DNA from: CAINVV01 sp964506325
Lineage (GTDB): Bacteria; Bacteroidota; Bacteroidia; Bacteroidales; Prolixibacteraceae
DNA length: 64,000 nucleotides
Assembly (NCBI GenBank): GCA_964506325.1
Contig: CAZDLO010000003.1
Span: 30,012-94,011, forward strand
Direction: 5' to 3'
The notes beneath the pieces were generated by a model. That model was given only the letters and a program-made list of their open reading frames with translations, did not search any database and was not told the origin of the DNA. The position numbers and the translations under genes were made by a program. Shown here one piece after another: positions 1-10,100 of the stretch (the stretch's first letter is position 1; each line of letters starts with the position of its first letter).

Positions 1-158
1 GACTTTGCTTTTTCATAACTTGCAGCCAAAAGCTTGAGCTGATCTGGTACGAGATGCCTGGTTGTTTTGTCTCTTTTCTCACTTCCAATGCCTGCATTGA
101 TGATGATCAGCATGAAAGCAGCAAAACTGAGAATTTGCCTCAGGTACATTTTTTTCAT
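1..158 (-). CDS. Secreted protein, N-terminal fragment cut by window edge
   Basis: An open frame on the minus strand starts at an ATG at 158 and runs off the left edge of the window. Its 52 visible residues begin MKKMYLRQILSFAAFMLIII, a typical signal peptide (basic start, hydrophobic core), followed by a charged mature part. No family can be named from so little sequence. It is divergent from the DUF4350-like gene at 562, so it lies at the edge of the pectin locus and is probably an exported member of it (inference). An ATG at 149 is an alternative start. Confidence 0.55.
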   Translation of the reverse strand, partial: MKKMYLRQILSFAAFMLIIINAGIGSEKRDKTTRHLVPDQLKLLAASYEKAK

Positions 159-561
159 TACAAATCCGGTTAGTTTTGAAGATGATTCCAGTTGATATTT
201 CAAACGGTAAGGTCTGAAAACCGATGGTTTTAATACTGCAATTATTCGCTGCAAATTATAATTTTTTTTTCGATTGCTGTCATCACAAAAAAAACTGTTG
301 ACCATCCAGCCTGTCGAAGAGATTGTTAAATTTGCAAGTGTATAGCTCATTTCTGCTCACATTGGAAGACAGGTCCGGGAGGAGTTCGCCCTTATTGAAC
401 CGGCTCCCTGCCATGGATTGCATGGTGAAAACGCATTGGTGCTCAGCAAACCTTCTTCCGGAAAAGAATTACAGCAAATGGAAGGTTTGTACCGGAGCAA
501 AAGTTATTTTGATTGTCAACTGAATTTTTCATTTCTGAAATCTTTAATAAAAATGGATACC
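159..561. other. Intergenic region between divergent genes
   Basis: No convincing gene lies in these 403 bases. Two sequences on the plus strand fit the Bacteroidota -7 element TAnnTTTG: TAGTTTTG at 171-178 and TAAATTTG at 327-334. Neither has a clear TTTG about 19 bases upstream. The second is the better candidate for driving the gene at 562. An in-frame upstream extension of that gene back to 418 lacks signal-peptide character and is not accepted as coding. Confidence 0.4.
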
Positions 562-1368
562 ATGAAAAAAAGAGAAGGAATTTTCCCCGGATTAAAAGCA
601 GGACTAACATTGGGTTTGGTTTTTTTTGTATTCGCCCAGGTTTGTTTTTCCCAGGTTGTGGGATTGGATAACTGGTACAACCGCGAAACGAATGCAAAAA
701 CCGGACAGCCGTTTCACTATTTGTGGACCGATACCGAGAACAGCGGTTACTCGCAGTGGGGAGATCTTTTTAAGAAGCATGGAGCGTCCCTTACAACTGT
801 TGAACAGGCTGCTGATGCAGAAAATCTCAGTAAACTGAATGTTTATATTATCGTCGATCCTGATACGACTACAGAATCCAAATCACCCAATTACATCAAG
901 CCTGCTGACATCAAAGCGATAAAAGGCTGGGTTGAAAAAGGTGGGGTACTGGTTTTAATGGCCAATGATGCACCTAATTGCGAGTTTACCCACCTGAATA
1001 TGCTTGCCGGAGAGTTTGGCATACATTTTAACCACGTGTCCCTTCATCCGGTGCTCAACCGCGACTGGAACATGGGAGCATTTACTTCGCTCCCTGATCA
1101 TCCTGTTTTCAAGGGTGTTGCAAAAATATATATGAAGGAGATCTCTTCCTTTAATCTTAAGAAGCCGGCAATTCCTGTTCTTGCTGAAAAAGGCATTGTA
1201 TATATGGCCGAAAGTAAAGTTGGCAAAGGACTGGTCATCGCCATCGGTGATCCGTGGATTTATAACGAATACATTGACCATAAAATGCTTCCGGCGGATT
1301 TTGAAAACCTGAAGGCAGCTGAAAATCTGACAAATTACATAGTCGGCAATTCCCGCAAAGGCCAATAA
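562..1368 (+). CDS. Secreted DUF4350-like protein of the pectin locus
   Basis: A 268-residue exported protein. The start at 562 was chosen because it gives a clean signal peptide (MKKREGIF, then a hydrophobic stretch ending near SQVVG); upstream in-frame ATGs at 553 and 418 exist. The mature part has alternating beta strands and loops such as NVYIIVDPDT, GWVEKGGVLVLMANDAPN and GKGLVIAIGDPWIYNEY, as in the DUF4350 / type 1 glutamine-amidotransferase-like fold that often accompanies GH105 enzymes in Bacteroidota pectin loci. No catalytic triad is obvious, so a binding or accessory role is possible. It lies just upstream of the sensor gene and on the same strand. The family assignment is from general resemblance and is moderately sure. 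Confidence 0.6.
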   Translation: MKKREGIFPGLKAGLTLGLVFFVFAQVCFSQVVGLDNWYNRETNAKTGQPFHYLWTDTENSGYSQWGDLFKKHGASLTTVEQAADAENLSKLNVYIIVDPDTTTESKSPNYIKPADIKAIKGWVEKGGVLVLMANDAPNCEFTHLNMLAGEFGIHFNHVSLHPVLNRDWNMGAFTSLPDHPVFKGVAKIYMKEISSFNLKKPAIPVLAEKGIVYMAESKVGKGLVIAIGDPWIYNEYIDHKMLPADFENLKAAENLTNYIVGNSRKGQ

Positions 1369-1484
1369 AATTTTGTTGTATGTCTGGTGTCCGCAAGATG
1401 CCCCTTCCCAGATGATAAAATTGTAATTTTGAATCAATTTATTTGAATCTCTTTTGGATGTCAGGTTTTGCGCAAGATAACAGG

Positions 1485-2021
1485 ATGAAAAGCAGGTTTT
1501 TCGGAAAGAAGCGATTTCTTCCCGTTTTCCTGTTTTGCATACTCTCTCTACTTCTCCTTTATTCCCCCAAAGCCGGTGCCATCGAGTATGTCAACAACCT
1601 CAGCTTTGACTTGTACTCACAGGAACATGGGCTTTCCAACAATCAGATTCATAGTGTCTTGCAGGATAAAAAGGGATGGTTGTGGATTGGAACATCACAA
1701 GGAGTTTGCCGGTTCGACGGTTATCGTTTCACTGTTTTCAAAAATGATCCGGATGATTCTACCAGCTTGAAAGGCAGCCTGGTAAGGGTGGTGTTTGAGG
1801 ATCACAAAGGACAGGTATGGGTCGGAACCGAAAATGGCGGACTCAATAAATTTGACAGGGGCAAGGAGACTTTTGAACATCTTTTTTACCATGGAGATTC
1901 GGCGCCCCTGAGAAATGTCTCTGTTACTGCCATACAGGAAGATAACAACGGATGCCTGTGGGTAGGTACTGTAAACAGCCTTTACAAGATTGATGGGAAA
2001 GGGAACCTGACGAATATCTAA
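1485..2021 (+). pseudogene. Hybrid two-component regulator, N-terminal part ended by in-frame TAA
   Basis: The start at 1485 gives a signal peptide (MKSRFFGKKRF, hydrophobic core, then SPKAGA); TTG 1443 and ATG 1458 lie in the same frame but add no signal-like sequence. The mature part holds the first three propeller repeats, each with the core WIGT or WVGT (GWLWIGTSQG, VWVGTENGG, LWVGTVNS). Translation stops at TAA 2019-2021. The same frame continues directly after the stop with PSNLQGFTEFFRVIRPDQSG and then the next repeat core IWLGTNSG, so no bases are missing or added. This is therefore one large sensor gene broken by a single nonsense codon, or by a base error in the sequence. A fragment this short cannot signal alone. 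Confidence 0.8.
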
Positions 2022-2111
2022 CCTTCTAATTTACAGGGTTTTACTGAATTTTTCAGGGTAATTCGTCCTGATCAGTCAGGCAGGATATGGCTTGGAACCA
2101 ACAGCGGTGTC

Positions 2112-5100
2112 ATGATTTATGATCCGGCCACCAATACTGCTGAAAAGGTGAAAATTGAGGGGACTCTCACAAATGAGGAGATATGGGAGATTCTTCCTGA
2201 GTCGGACGGCAGGATCTGGATCGGAACCTATTCAAACGGCATGTTTACCGTTGATCCCCTTACTTTGCAATCAAAGCACATTGAGATAGACCCCGACAAT
2301 GAGAGATGCAGAACCGTTCGTGCAATTTCAAGGGATCCGAATGGCAAATACTGGATCGGAACACGTGGTGGCCTTTATGTTTACGATGTTATCAAGGGAA
2401 TTACCTCAAAATATTACCACGATGACAGGGAACCCAAAAGTTTGGTAAATAATTCGGTCCTGTGCCTGTCAAGGGATGCAAAGGGCAATATCTGGATCGG
2501 AACCAGGCAGGGACTTAACCTGTTGATCGAGGAGAAAATAAACATCCAGGGATTCAAGTCGATGCAGGATGACAACCGTTACATGAATAACAGCGAGATT
2601 TATGCATTCTGGCTGAACCGCAATGGTAATATCTGGATCGGTACAGAGAATGGAGGAATCAACATTCTTGACAGGAAAACCGGGCGATTTAGTTACATGC
2701 TCCCTCAGAAAAACAATCCAAATTCCCTGTCAAGCACTTGCATCAAGGCTTTGGAGAGTGACGGGGAAAATAATCTGTGGATTGGAACTTTCCTCGGCGG
2801 TCTCGATCTCTTCAACCAGCAGACCGGCACTTTCAGGCACTACAGGAATGATCCCGCAAATTCCAACAGCCTGTCCGACAATAGAGTGTGGTCCCTGTTG
2901 TATGACAGCAAACACAACCTGTGGGTTGGTACTACCGGGGGACTGGACAAATATGATCCGCAAACAGGGGGATTCATTCACAATAACAACCTGGTAAACG
3001 GACAGGCTGTAAACTGGATCAAGGAGGACAGTGATCATTGTTTATGGATCGGGACAACGGAGGTTGTTTTAATATATAATCCTGAAAATCAAAAAATAAC
3101 AAAAATAAGTGAGCCGTCCCGGGATATGCTGGAAGATTCAAAGAATCGATTTTGGTTAGCATCATTAAGTCATGGAATGGTACTTTACTCAAAAGAAAAA
3201 GGAATTGTCAGATATTACAACGAAAAAAACGGGTTAGCCAATAACCAGGCCCTGGCCATCCTTGAGGACGAGGAGCATTTTTTGTGGATCAGCACCACAA
3301 ATGGCCTTTCCAAATTTGATCCTGAGCGGGAACGATTTCATAATTTCTCAACAAAGAATGGCCTTCAGAATGATCAGTTTACTTATGGAGCGGCTTTTAA
3401 ACTCCCTTCAGGGGAGTTGATGTTCGGGGGGATATCCGGTTTCAATATTTTTGATCCTGCCAAAATCAAGTCGGGAGATTATTTTGCACCGATCGTTTAT
3501 ACTGATTTACGGATCCTGAATAAAAGTGTACGAATTACTCCTGACGGGAGCGGTGTGCTGACCAAAAGCATCTCCGAAACGGAAGAGATCGAACTGAAAT
3601 ATGAACAAAATTCTGTAGAGCTGGAGTTTGCCTCCTTCGATTATGCCAACATCATGGGTATCCAGTATTCCCATTTTCTGGAAGGATTTGACAAAGACTG
3701 GAATGAGCCATCCGACAAGCGGCAGGCAACTTATACCAACCTGAATCCCGGCACCTACACTTTTAGGGTCAAGACTGTCTCAATCGACCGGCAGGAGAGC
3801 AACATGGGTCCGGTGATAAGGATTGTGGTCCATCCCCCATACTGGCAAACCTGGTGGTTCCGGATCCTGATTTTCCTGACCATTCTGTTGTTGTTTTTCT
3901 GGCTGCTTTTCTTTTTGCAGAACAGGGAAAAACTGAAGCACAACCTGGTCTTTGAGAAGATAAAAGCCAAAAAGCTGCATGAACTTGACATGATGAAACT
4001 CCGGTTTTACACCAATATTTCACACGAAATCCGTACTCCTCTTACCCTCATTCTCGGCCCGCTGGAGAAACTCCGGAATGATACGATCCCACAGGCTGAC
4101 ATTAAAGGGCATCTTGAGGTTATGCACCGGAATGCTAATCAACTGAACGAACTTATCAACCAGTTGCTTGATTTCAGGAAAATGGAAAGCGGCAACCTGA
4201 AGTTGACATTGAAACGTGGTGACCTTGTAGCTTTTCTCTCCGGAATTGTCAGCTCTTTTGGCAAGTTTGCCGAAGACAAGGAGATAGATCTCAGATTCAA
4301 TTCCCTGAGGAAGGAGATTGTAACCAGTTTTGATGAAGACAAAATTGGCAAGATCATGAACAACCTTTTATCCAATGCTTTCAAATTTACTGCCAAAGGT
4401 GGGAAGATAGTTGTTAATATCTCACTGGTTTTTGACACAGAGGACCACGATTCGGCCAATGAATCAGTTGAAAGGAGGCTTATAGAAATTACTGTTAAGG
4501 ATACCGGTATTGGAATCGCCGAATCCAATATTGAGAAGATTTTCAACCGTTTTTTCCAGGTGGATGAAAATCCGGCACAGACCGGAACCGGGATTGGCCT
4601 TGCCCTTACCAGGGAACTCGTTAAACTGCACAACGGTAAGATCTTTGTTGCAAGTAAGCCAGGGAAGAGTTCGAAATTCACAATTCATCTCCCCTATGAA
4701 GAGGGGAAGGCAGCAGTCCAGTCGACGGTTGCTGCAAAAAATGAGCATGTTAAGGCGGAGGAAAAACAAGCGCTGAACGATGAATTGACCAACGAGAAAA
4801 ATCTGACAGGAGAGAAAATCATGTTACTGGTGGATGACAACGCTGATGTCCGCTATTTCATCAGGTCGCATTTTGCCTCCGGATACCATATTTTTGAAGC
4901 CAATAACGGGGTTGAGGGGTGGAATATTGCACTCAAGACAATTCCCAATATCATTATCAGTGATGTACTGATGCCCGATATGGATGGATTTGAGTTTTGC
5001 CGGAAAATCAGGAAGGATGAACGTACCTCTCATATACCGATCCTGTTGCTCACTGCTTTGGGGTCGCGCGAACATGAAATTGAAGGTCTGAGTAAAGGTG

Positions 5101-5579
5101 CCGACGATTATATCACCAAACCATTCGACCTGGTAGTACTTCAGACTAAAATCGAGAATATACTGTCAGTCAGGCAATCCCTGAAACAAAAGTACTCGGG
5201 AGAGGTTTTTCTGCAACCCAGGAATATTATTTTGAGTTCGCCGGACGAGCGATTCCTGCAGAAAGCCATCAGCGTGGTTGAAAACAACATCTCTGATGCT
5301 GAACTGGATATTGACCGGTTAGCCACTGAAATCGGTGTGAGCAGGATGCAGTTGTACCGTAAGCTTAATGCATTGACAGAAATGACCGTCAAAGAGTTTG
5401 TACGTGATATCAGGTTGAAAAGGGCGGCCCAGATGTTGATACAGAAAAAAATGAATGTTTCAGAGGTTGCCTACGCTGTTGGATTTAAAGACCTTTCACA
5501 TTTCCGCAAATGCTTTAAACAAGAGTTTAGCATGAGCGCGTCTGAGTACGCAGAAAAGCATTCCAAGACCCGGGACTGA
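2112..5579 (+). CDS. Hybrid two-component sensor-regulator, remaining part
   Basis: This 1155-residue open frame begins at the first ATG after the in-frame stop at 2019-2021. It holds the rest of the periplasmic propeller (many IWIGT-type repeats, to about residue 420) and a Y_Y_Y-type domain (about 470-580). A transmembrane segment follows (WFRILIFLTILLLFFWLLFF), then a histidine kinase with the HEIRTPL box (H638) and ATPase motifs (NNLLSNAFKF, DTGIGI, GTGIGLAL). Next come a receiver domain with phospho-acceptor D951 in DVLMPDMDG, and a C-terminal AraC-type HTH. In Bacteroidota such proteins bind a pectin oligosaccharide in the periplasm and activate the neighbouring locus. As read here it lacks a signal peptide and the first propeller blades, so correct insertion depends on readthrough, reinitiation or the stop being an error. 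Confidence 0.85.
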   Translation: MIYDPATNTAEKVKIEGTLTNEEIWEILPESDGRIWIGTYSNGMFTVDPLTLQSKHIEIDPDNERCRTVRAISRDPNGKYWIGTRGGLYVYDVIKGITSKYYHDDREPKSLVNNSVLCLSRDAKGNIWIGTRQGLNLLIEEKINIQGFKSMQDDNRYMNNSEIYAFWLNRNGNIWIGTENGGINILDRKTGRFSYMLPQKNNPNSLSSTCIKALESDGENNLWIGTFLGGLDLFNQQTGTFRHYRNDPANSNSLSDNRVWSLLYDSKHNLWVGTTGGLDKYDPQTGGFIHNNNLVNGQAVNWIKEDSDHCLWIGTTEVVLIYNPENQKITKISEPSRDMLEDSKNRFWLASLSHGMVLYSKEKGIVRYYNEKNGLANNQALAILEDEEHFLWISTTNGLSKFDPERERFHNFSTKNGLQNDQFTYGAAFKLPSGELMFGGISGFNIFDPAKIKSGDYFAPIVYTDLRILNKSVRITPDGSGVLTKSISETEEIELKYEQNSVELEFASFDYANIMGIQYSHFLEGFDKDWNEPSDKRQATYTNLNPGTYTFRVKTVSIDRQESNMGPVIRIVVHPPYWQTWWFRILIFLTILLLFFWLLFFLQNREKLKHNLVFEKIKAKKLHELDMMKLRFYTNISHEIRTPLTLILGPLEKLRNDTIPQADIKGHLEVMHRNANQLNELINQLLDFRKMESGNLKLTLKRGDLVAFLSGIVSSFGKFAEDKEIDLRFNSLRKEIVTSFDEDKIGKIMNNLLSNAFKFTAKGGKIVVNISLVFDTEDHDSANESVERRLIEITVKDTGIGIAESNIEKIFNRFFQVDENPAQTGTGIGLALTRELVKLHNGKIFVASKPGKSSKFTIHLPYEEGKAAVQSTVAAKNEHVKAEEKQALNDELTNEKNLTGEKIMLLVDDNADVRYFIRSHFASGYHIFEANNGVEGWNIALKTIPNIIISDVLMPDMDGFEFCRKIRKDERTSHIPILLLTALGSREHEIEGLSKGADDYITKPFDLVVLQTKIENILSVRQSLKQKYSGEVFLQPRNIILSSPDERFLQKAISVVENNISDAELDIDRLATEIGVSRMQLYRKLNALTEMTVKEFVRDIRLKRAAQMLIQKKMNVSEVAYAVGFKDLSHFRKCFKQEFSMSASEYAEKHSKTRD

Positions 5580-5809
5580 CCTTTATAAAGTTTCGCAGGA
5601 CCCCAATACCAAAAATCACAAAAAAGGCATTTAAGTATCTGTAATACTGTAGAATGATGGTTTTCTCATTTTACAGGCGATACGTTTTTACCCTGTTTTT
5701 GGGAAATATTGCCCGCTGCTGTTACGCCTGTCCCTCCTTATTGATATGAATTTCGTGACCATTGGGAGGTTGTTGGCCTAACTTTACACGACCAAACAAC
5801 TCACTTCAA

Positions 5810-5914
5810 ATGAAAGAAACCAGCAGAAAATTGAAAATAGTCAACTGGACTATCGTGGCAATGACTGTCGTACTGACGATCATCCTGACTTTCCTGGTAA
5901 TCTCCAGTTTGTAA
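5810..5914 (+). CDS. Possible 34-residue single-span membrane peptide
   Basis: A short frame from ATG 5810 to TAA 5912-5914. It encodes a basic, polar N-terminus (MKETSRKLKIVNW) followed by about 20 hydrophobic residues (TIVAMTVVLTIILTFLVISS), then stops. That is the pattern of a single-pass membrane microprotein. It lies alone in the gap between the sensor gene and the GH105 gene, on the same strand as both. The sequence TAACTTTA at 5779-5786 is one base from a -7 element. It has no recognised family, and coding is inferred only from composition and position. Confidence 0.35.
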   Translation: MKETSRKLKIVNWTIVAMTVVLTIILTFLVISSL

Positions 5915-5960
5915 GTGCAGCGTAGCATTAAATATACTAACAGACATACAACAGATTGAA

Positions 5961-7148
5961 ATGGGAAAGAATGTATTCCTCTCTTTGATTTTTCTTTTGA
6001 TCATTTTTTGCGGAACAGTCAGTTCGCAGGATGTGAAATTGGACGGAACTGAGATTGCCGTAAGAATGGCCGATTCAGAAATGAAACAATTCCCTGATCC
6101 CTGGACTGTGGATTTTAATCCCAAACCCGTCTGGAATTACACCCAGGGTTTGATAGCCCAGTCAATGATCCGGCTTTGGTCTGTTAGCCGGAAGGAAAGC
6201 TATTTCCGCTATGCTGAAAAATACGCACTTCATTTTATCGATTCTACTGGTTCAATCATGGGTTATAAACCTGATGAATTCAATATTGATGCGGTAAATT
6301 CCGGTAAATTCCTGTTTGCGCTCTACGATCATACGAAAGATGAAAAGTACCTGAAGGCCATTAAACTCCTGAGGGAACAACTGAAGAATCAGCCACGTAC
6401 CGGCGAGGGTGGTTTCTGGCATAAACTAAGGTATCCGAACCAGATGTGGCTCGATGGTTTGTATATGGGATCTCCTTTTTATGCCCAATATGCCATGTTC
6501 TTTCAGGAGCCTGAATTATTTGACGATGTTGTAAAACAATTTCTGGTGGTGCACAGTCACACCTATGACCCTAAAACAGGTCTGAATTACCATGCATGGG
6601 ATGAAAAAAGAATACAGAAATGGGCGGATCCCAATACAGGATGTTCACCGAATTTCTGGGGCAGGGCAGAAGGCTGGTATGCGATGGCACTGGTGGATGT
6701 TCTTGATTATCTTCCTCTGAACCATGCAGGGCGGCCAAAATTGATTGCCATACTGAACCAGGTTGCTGCAGGGATTAAGAAGTACCAGGATCCTGTCACC
6801 GGGTTGTGGTACCAGGTCCTCGACATGGGTGGCAAAGAAGGAAACTACCTCGAGGCGACCGCCTCTTCCATGTTTTCCTACGCTCTGCTGAAAGCTGTTC
6901 AGAAAGGGTATGTCAGCAAGGACTACCTGAATACTGCCAGGAAAGGGTACGAGGGTATTGTAAAGCATCTTGTAAAGGAAAATACCGATGGTACTATAAG
7001 TCTGACCAAATGCTGTTCGGTAGCGGGATTGGGTGGAAATCCCTACCGCAGCGGAACTTTTGAATATTACATCAGCGAGCCGGTACGGGACAATGATCCC
7101 AAGGGTGTCGGACCTTTCATCATGGCCTCGCTTTTATACAATGACTAA
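5961..7148 (+). CDS. GH105 unsaturated (rhamno)galacturonyl hydrolase
   Basis: A 395-residue protein with an N-terminal signal peptide (MGKNVFLSLIFLLIIFCGTVSSQ). It resembles the YteR/YesR family, (alpha/alpha)6 barrels that hydrate and release the 4,5-unsaturated galacturonate left at the non-reducing end by pectate or rhamnogalacturonan lyases. The family's catalytic aspartate is seen in QMWLDGLYMGSPF (D165), and the substrate-binding segment in FWGRAEGWYAMALVDVL. The length matches the family. It precedes susC by 38 bases, so it is probably co-transcribed with the locus. The unsaturated uronate it releases is the substrate of the KdgF-like cupin and KduI encoded downstream. Whether it prefers galacturonan or rhamnogalacturonan products cannot be told from sequence. 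Confidence 0.9.
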   Translation: MGKNVFLSLIFLLIIFCGTVSSQDVKLDGTEIAVRMADSEMKQFPDPWTVDFNPKPVWNYTQGLIAQSMIRLWSVSRKESYFRYAEKYALHFIDSTGSIMGYKPDEFNIDAVNSGKFLFALYDHTKDEKYLKAIKLLREQLKNQPRTGEGGFWHKLRYPNQMWLDGLYMGSPFYAQYAMFFQEPELFDDVVKQFLVVHSHTYDPKTGLNYHAWDEKRIQKWADPNTGCSPNFWGRAEGWYAMALVDVLDYLPLNHAGRPKLIAILNQVAAGIKKYQDPVTGLWYQVLDMGGKEGNYLEATASSMFSYALLKAVQKGYVSKDYLNTARKGYEGIVKHLVKENTDGTISLTKCCSVAGLGGNPYRSGTFEYYISEPVRDNDPKGVGPFIMASLLYND

Positions 7149-7186
7149 AATCCGTTCTTAAATTAAAATAAACTTAATAATTATTT

Positions 7187-10100
7187 ATGATGAAAATGAA
7201 GCAAGTTTTTCTTGGAAAGGTTTGCATGCTGGCACTTCTGTTAATTTGCTCGGGCGCTCAGTTGTATGCCCAGAAAGTAACCGGTGTAGTTGTTGATGAA
7301 ACCAATGTTCCAATACCAGGTGCAAACGTTGTTGTAAAAGGGACAACAAATGGTGTTGTCACCGACATAGATGGAAAATTTTCGATTGGACCCGTTGACC
7401 TTGCAAAAGATATCCTGGTTTTTTCTTTTATCGGATACGATGCCAAAGAGGTAAAGATCAACGGACTGAATCAGGTCAACGTCCAGATGTCAAGCTCTAC
7501 GCTTCAGATTGAAGAGGTTGTTGCCATTGGTTATGGTACTGTCAAAAAGCGCGATGTAACTGGATCTGTGGCCTCAGTCACCGGAAAGCAAATTACAGCC
7601 ATTCCTGTTTCCAACGTGGCACAGGCGCTCCAGGGACGTCTTCCGGGTGTGAACGTAACCTCCCAGGATGGACGGCCTGACGCAAAAATTTCTATTCGTG
7701 TACGTGGAGGGGGCTCCATCTCACAGAGCAACGACCCACTGACGTTGATAGACGGTATCCCGGGAAATATCAGCGATATCCCATCTGAAATGGTTGAAAG
7801 CATTGACGTATTGAAGGATGCCTCTTCTACTGCCATTTTTGGAGCTCGCGGTGCCAACGGGGTTATCCTTGTTACAACCAAAAGGGGTAAATCCGGCGAA
7901 GTAAAGGTTAGTTATAGCGGATATGCCAAATTCAATACCCCAACAGGATATCTTGGCACTTTAAGTCCGTATGATTACCTGTCCTTCAAATGGGGACTGC
8001 TGGATGTTTATTTTGGAGCAACCTATACAACACCATTCCAGAAACTGTTTGGTATTGGTGCCTACACCGGCAACAACACGGCAGGTATTGACGCTTACAA
8101 GAATGTATCTCCGTACAACGTACAAAAGGAGGTATATTTTGGTTCTTTCTCCCATAACCATGACCTGACACTTACAGGCGGAACTGATAAAACCAGGGTT
8201 ATTCTTGGTTTAAGTTACCTGGATGAAGATGGTATGAAGCAGAATTCCTATGCCAAACGAGGTTCAGTATCCTTCAAGTTGGATCAAAAAATGAGTGATA
8301 AACTGGACTTCAACCTGGACGTGCAATACACCGATAAGAATACGATGGGTAACGAAGGCACGACCAGTGGTTATGGTTCTTCCCTTTCCGGATCCTATCG
8401 TTTCCGTCCTATCTCAAAAATCGATATCAAAGGTGACCAGGCCTTCCTGGGTGATGCCTCCCTGGGGGAGGAGATGTTTGTAATGGATGACATGTACAAC
8501 CCGGTAAATGTGATCAGGGACCGTGAGGACATGACCTTGTCTCAATCGCTTCGCGGTACTGCCGGTCTGAACTGGAAAGTTGTCAAAGGCCTCAATTATC
8601 ATTCAGAACTGACCTTGACACGCGGTTATACGCAGGTGAAAAACTGGAGAGGTCCGACCCCTGCCAGCGGTAATGAGGTTAACTACCTCAACAGCAATGG
8701 AACCCTTCAATATGCGGGTGATGCAGATTACAGGAAAAATGATGCCAAATCCATGCGTTGGTCAAACACGCTGGGTTATGAAATCAAAGTAAATGATATT
8801 CACAGGATCAATGTTTTGGCCGGTCAGGAAGTATCCAACTCAGGCGGCACAAACATGCGCATCTACGGCAAAAAGTATCCGGCCAACTTTACCAGGGACA
8901 ATGCTTTTGCCATGATCTCCCAATATGGTTCAGACCTGTCAATTTCTTCAGGTGTCAATACGCCAGGTCGTCTTCTTTCCTATTTTGGAAGAGCAAACTA
9001 TTCTCTGATGGACAAGTACATGTTTGCAGCAACCTTCCGTGCTGACGGTTCTTCCAACTTCTCTCCTGAGCATCGTTGGGGATATTTTCCGGCCGGTTCC
9101 ATTGCATGGCGCATGTCTGAAGAATCATTCATGAAAGGTATCAAGGGACTGGATGATTTGAAGCTTCGGGTTTCTTACGGCGAGGTTGGTAATGATGCCA
9201 TCAGTGCCGACCAATGGTCTCAGTTGTGGGCTGCCGAAACGGATACACGCTGGCAATACGGACTTAATAAGGTACTTCAGCCCTCTTATGACCTTGCCTC
9301 CGACCAATTGTCAAACCGTAATCTGAAATGGGAAACCACTATTACCCGCAACATTGGTCTTGACTTCTCCCTCTTTAACCATCGTTTGTCCGGAACTGTC
9401 GATGTATACAAGAACAGTACAAAAGACTTGCTGATGCTGGCAGATATTCCTTCTATTACCGGATTCACAACCAGTTATGCCAATATCGGACAAACCAGTA
9501 ACAAAGGTGTTGAAATCTCTCTTACAGGAACCATTTACAGAAGCAAGGATTGGAACATAACAGCCAGCGGCAACATCAACTTCAACCAGGGAAACATCGA
9601 CAAACTGGCAGACGGGATGCAAAGTGCCTATGGAACACAATTCCTGCAATCAGGAATTCCGAATGCCGACTACAAATTATTGGTTGGCAAACCGGTTGGT
9701 ATTGTGATGGGTTACAAAATGGATGGAAAAGGATACTATACTCCCGACGATTTCAATTTTGACGCTACCACCAATGTATACACTTTGAAAACCGGTGTAG
9801 CTGATCTTTCAAAGGCGTTTGTAGCTTATCGTGGCGGATTGGTCACAGGTGCACAACAAGCCTATCCCGGATTGCCAAAATTTGTGGATAATGTCAAGGA
9901 TGGTGTGATTGACGACAAGGACATCGTTGAAATCGGAAACATGAATCCCAAACATACGGGAGGTTTCAACCTTAATGCTTCCTTTAAGAGTTTCGACCTT
10001 GGCATGTATTTCAACTGGAGCTATGGCAATGATATCTACAATGCCAATAAGCTTGCTTCACTCTTCAACGGTAACAAAGGTGGTGGTTTGTACGGTAACA

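Noticed and set aside
955..1437. 160-residue minus-strand frame opposite the DUF4350-like gene
   Set aside because: No signal peptide or motif; the plus-strand protein has both a signal peptide and a family-like fold.
4139..4681. 180-residue minus-strand frame opposite the sensor kinase
   Set aside because: Serine- and leucine-rich shadow of the kinase-domain codons.
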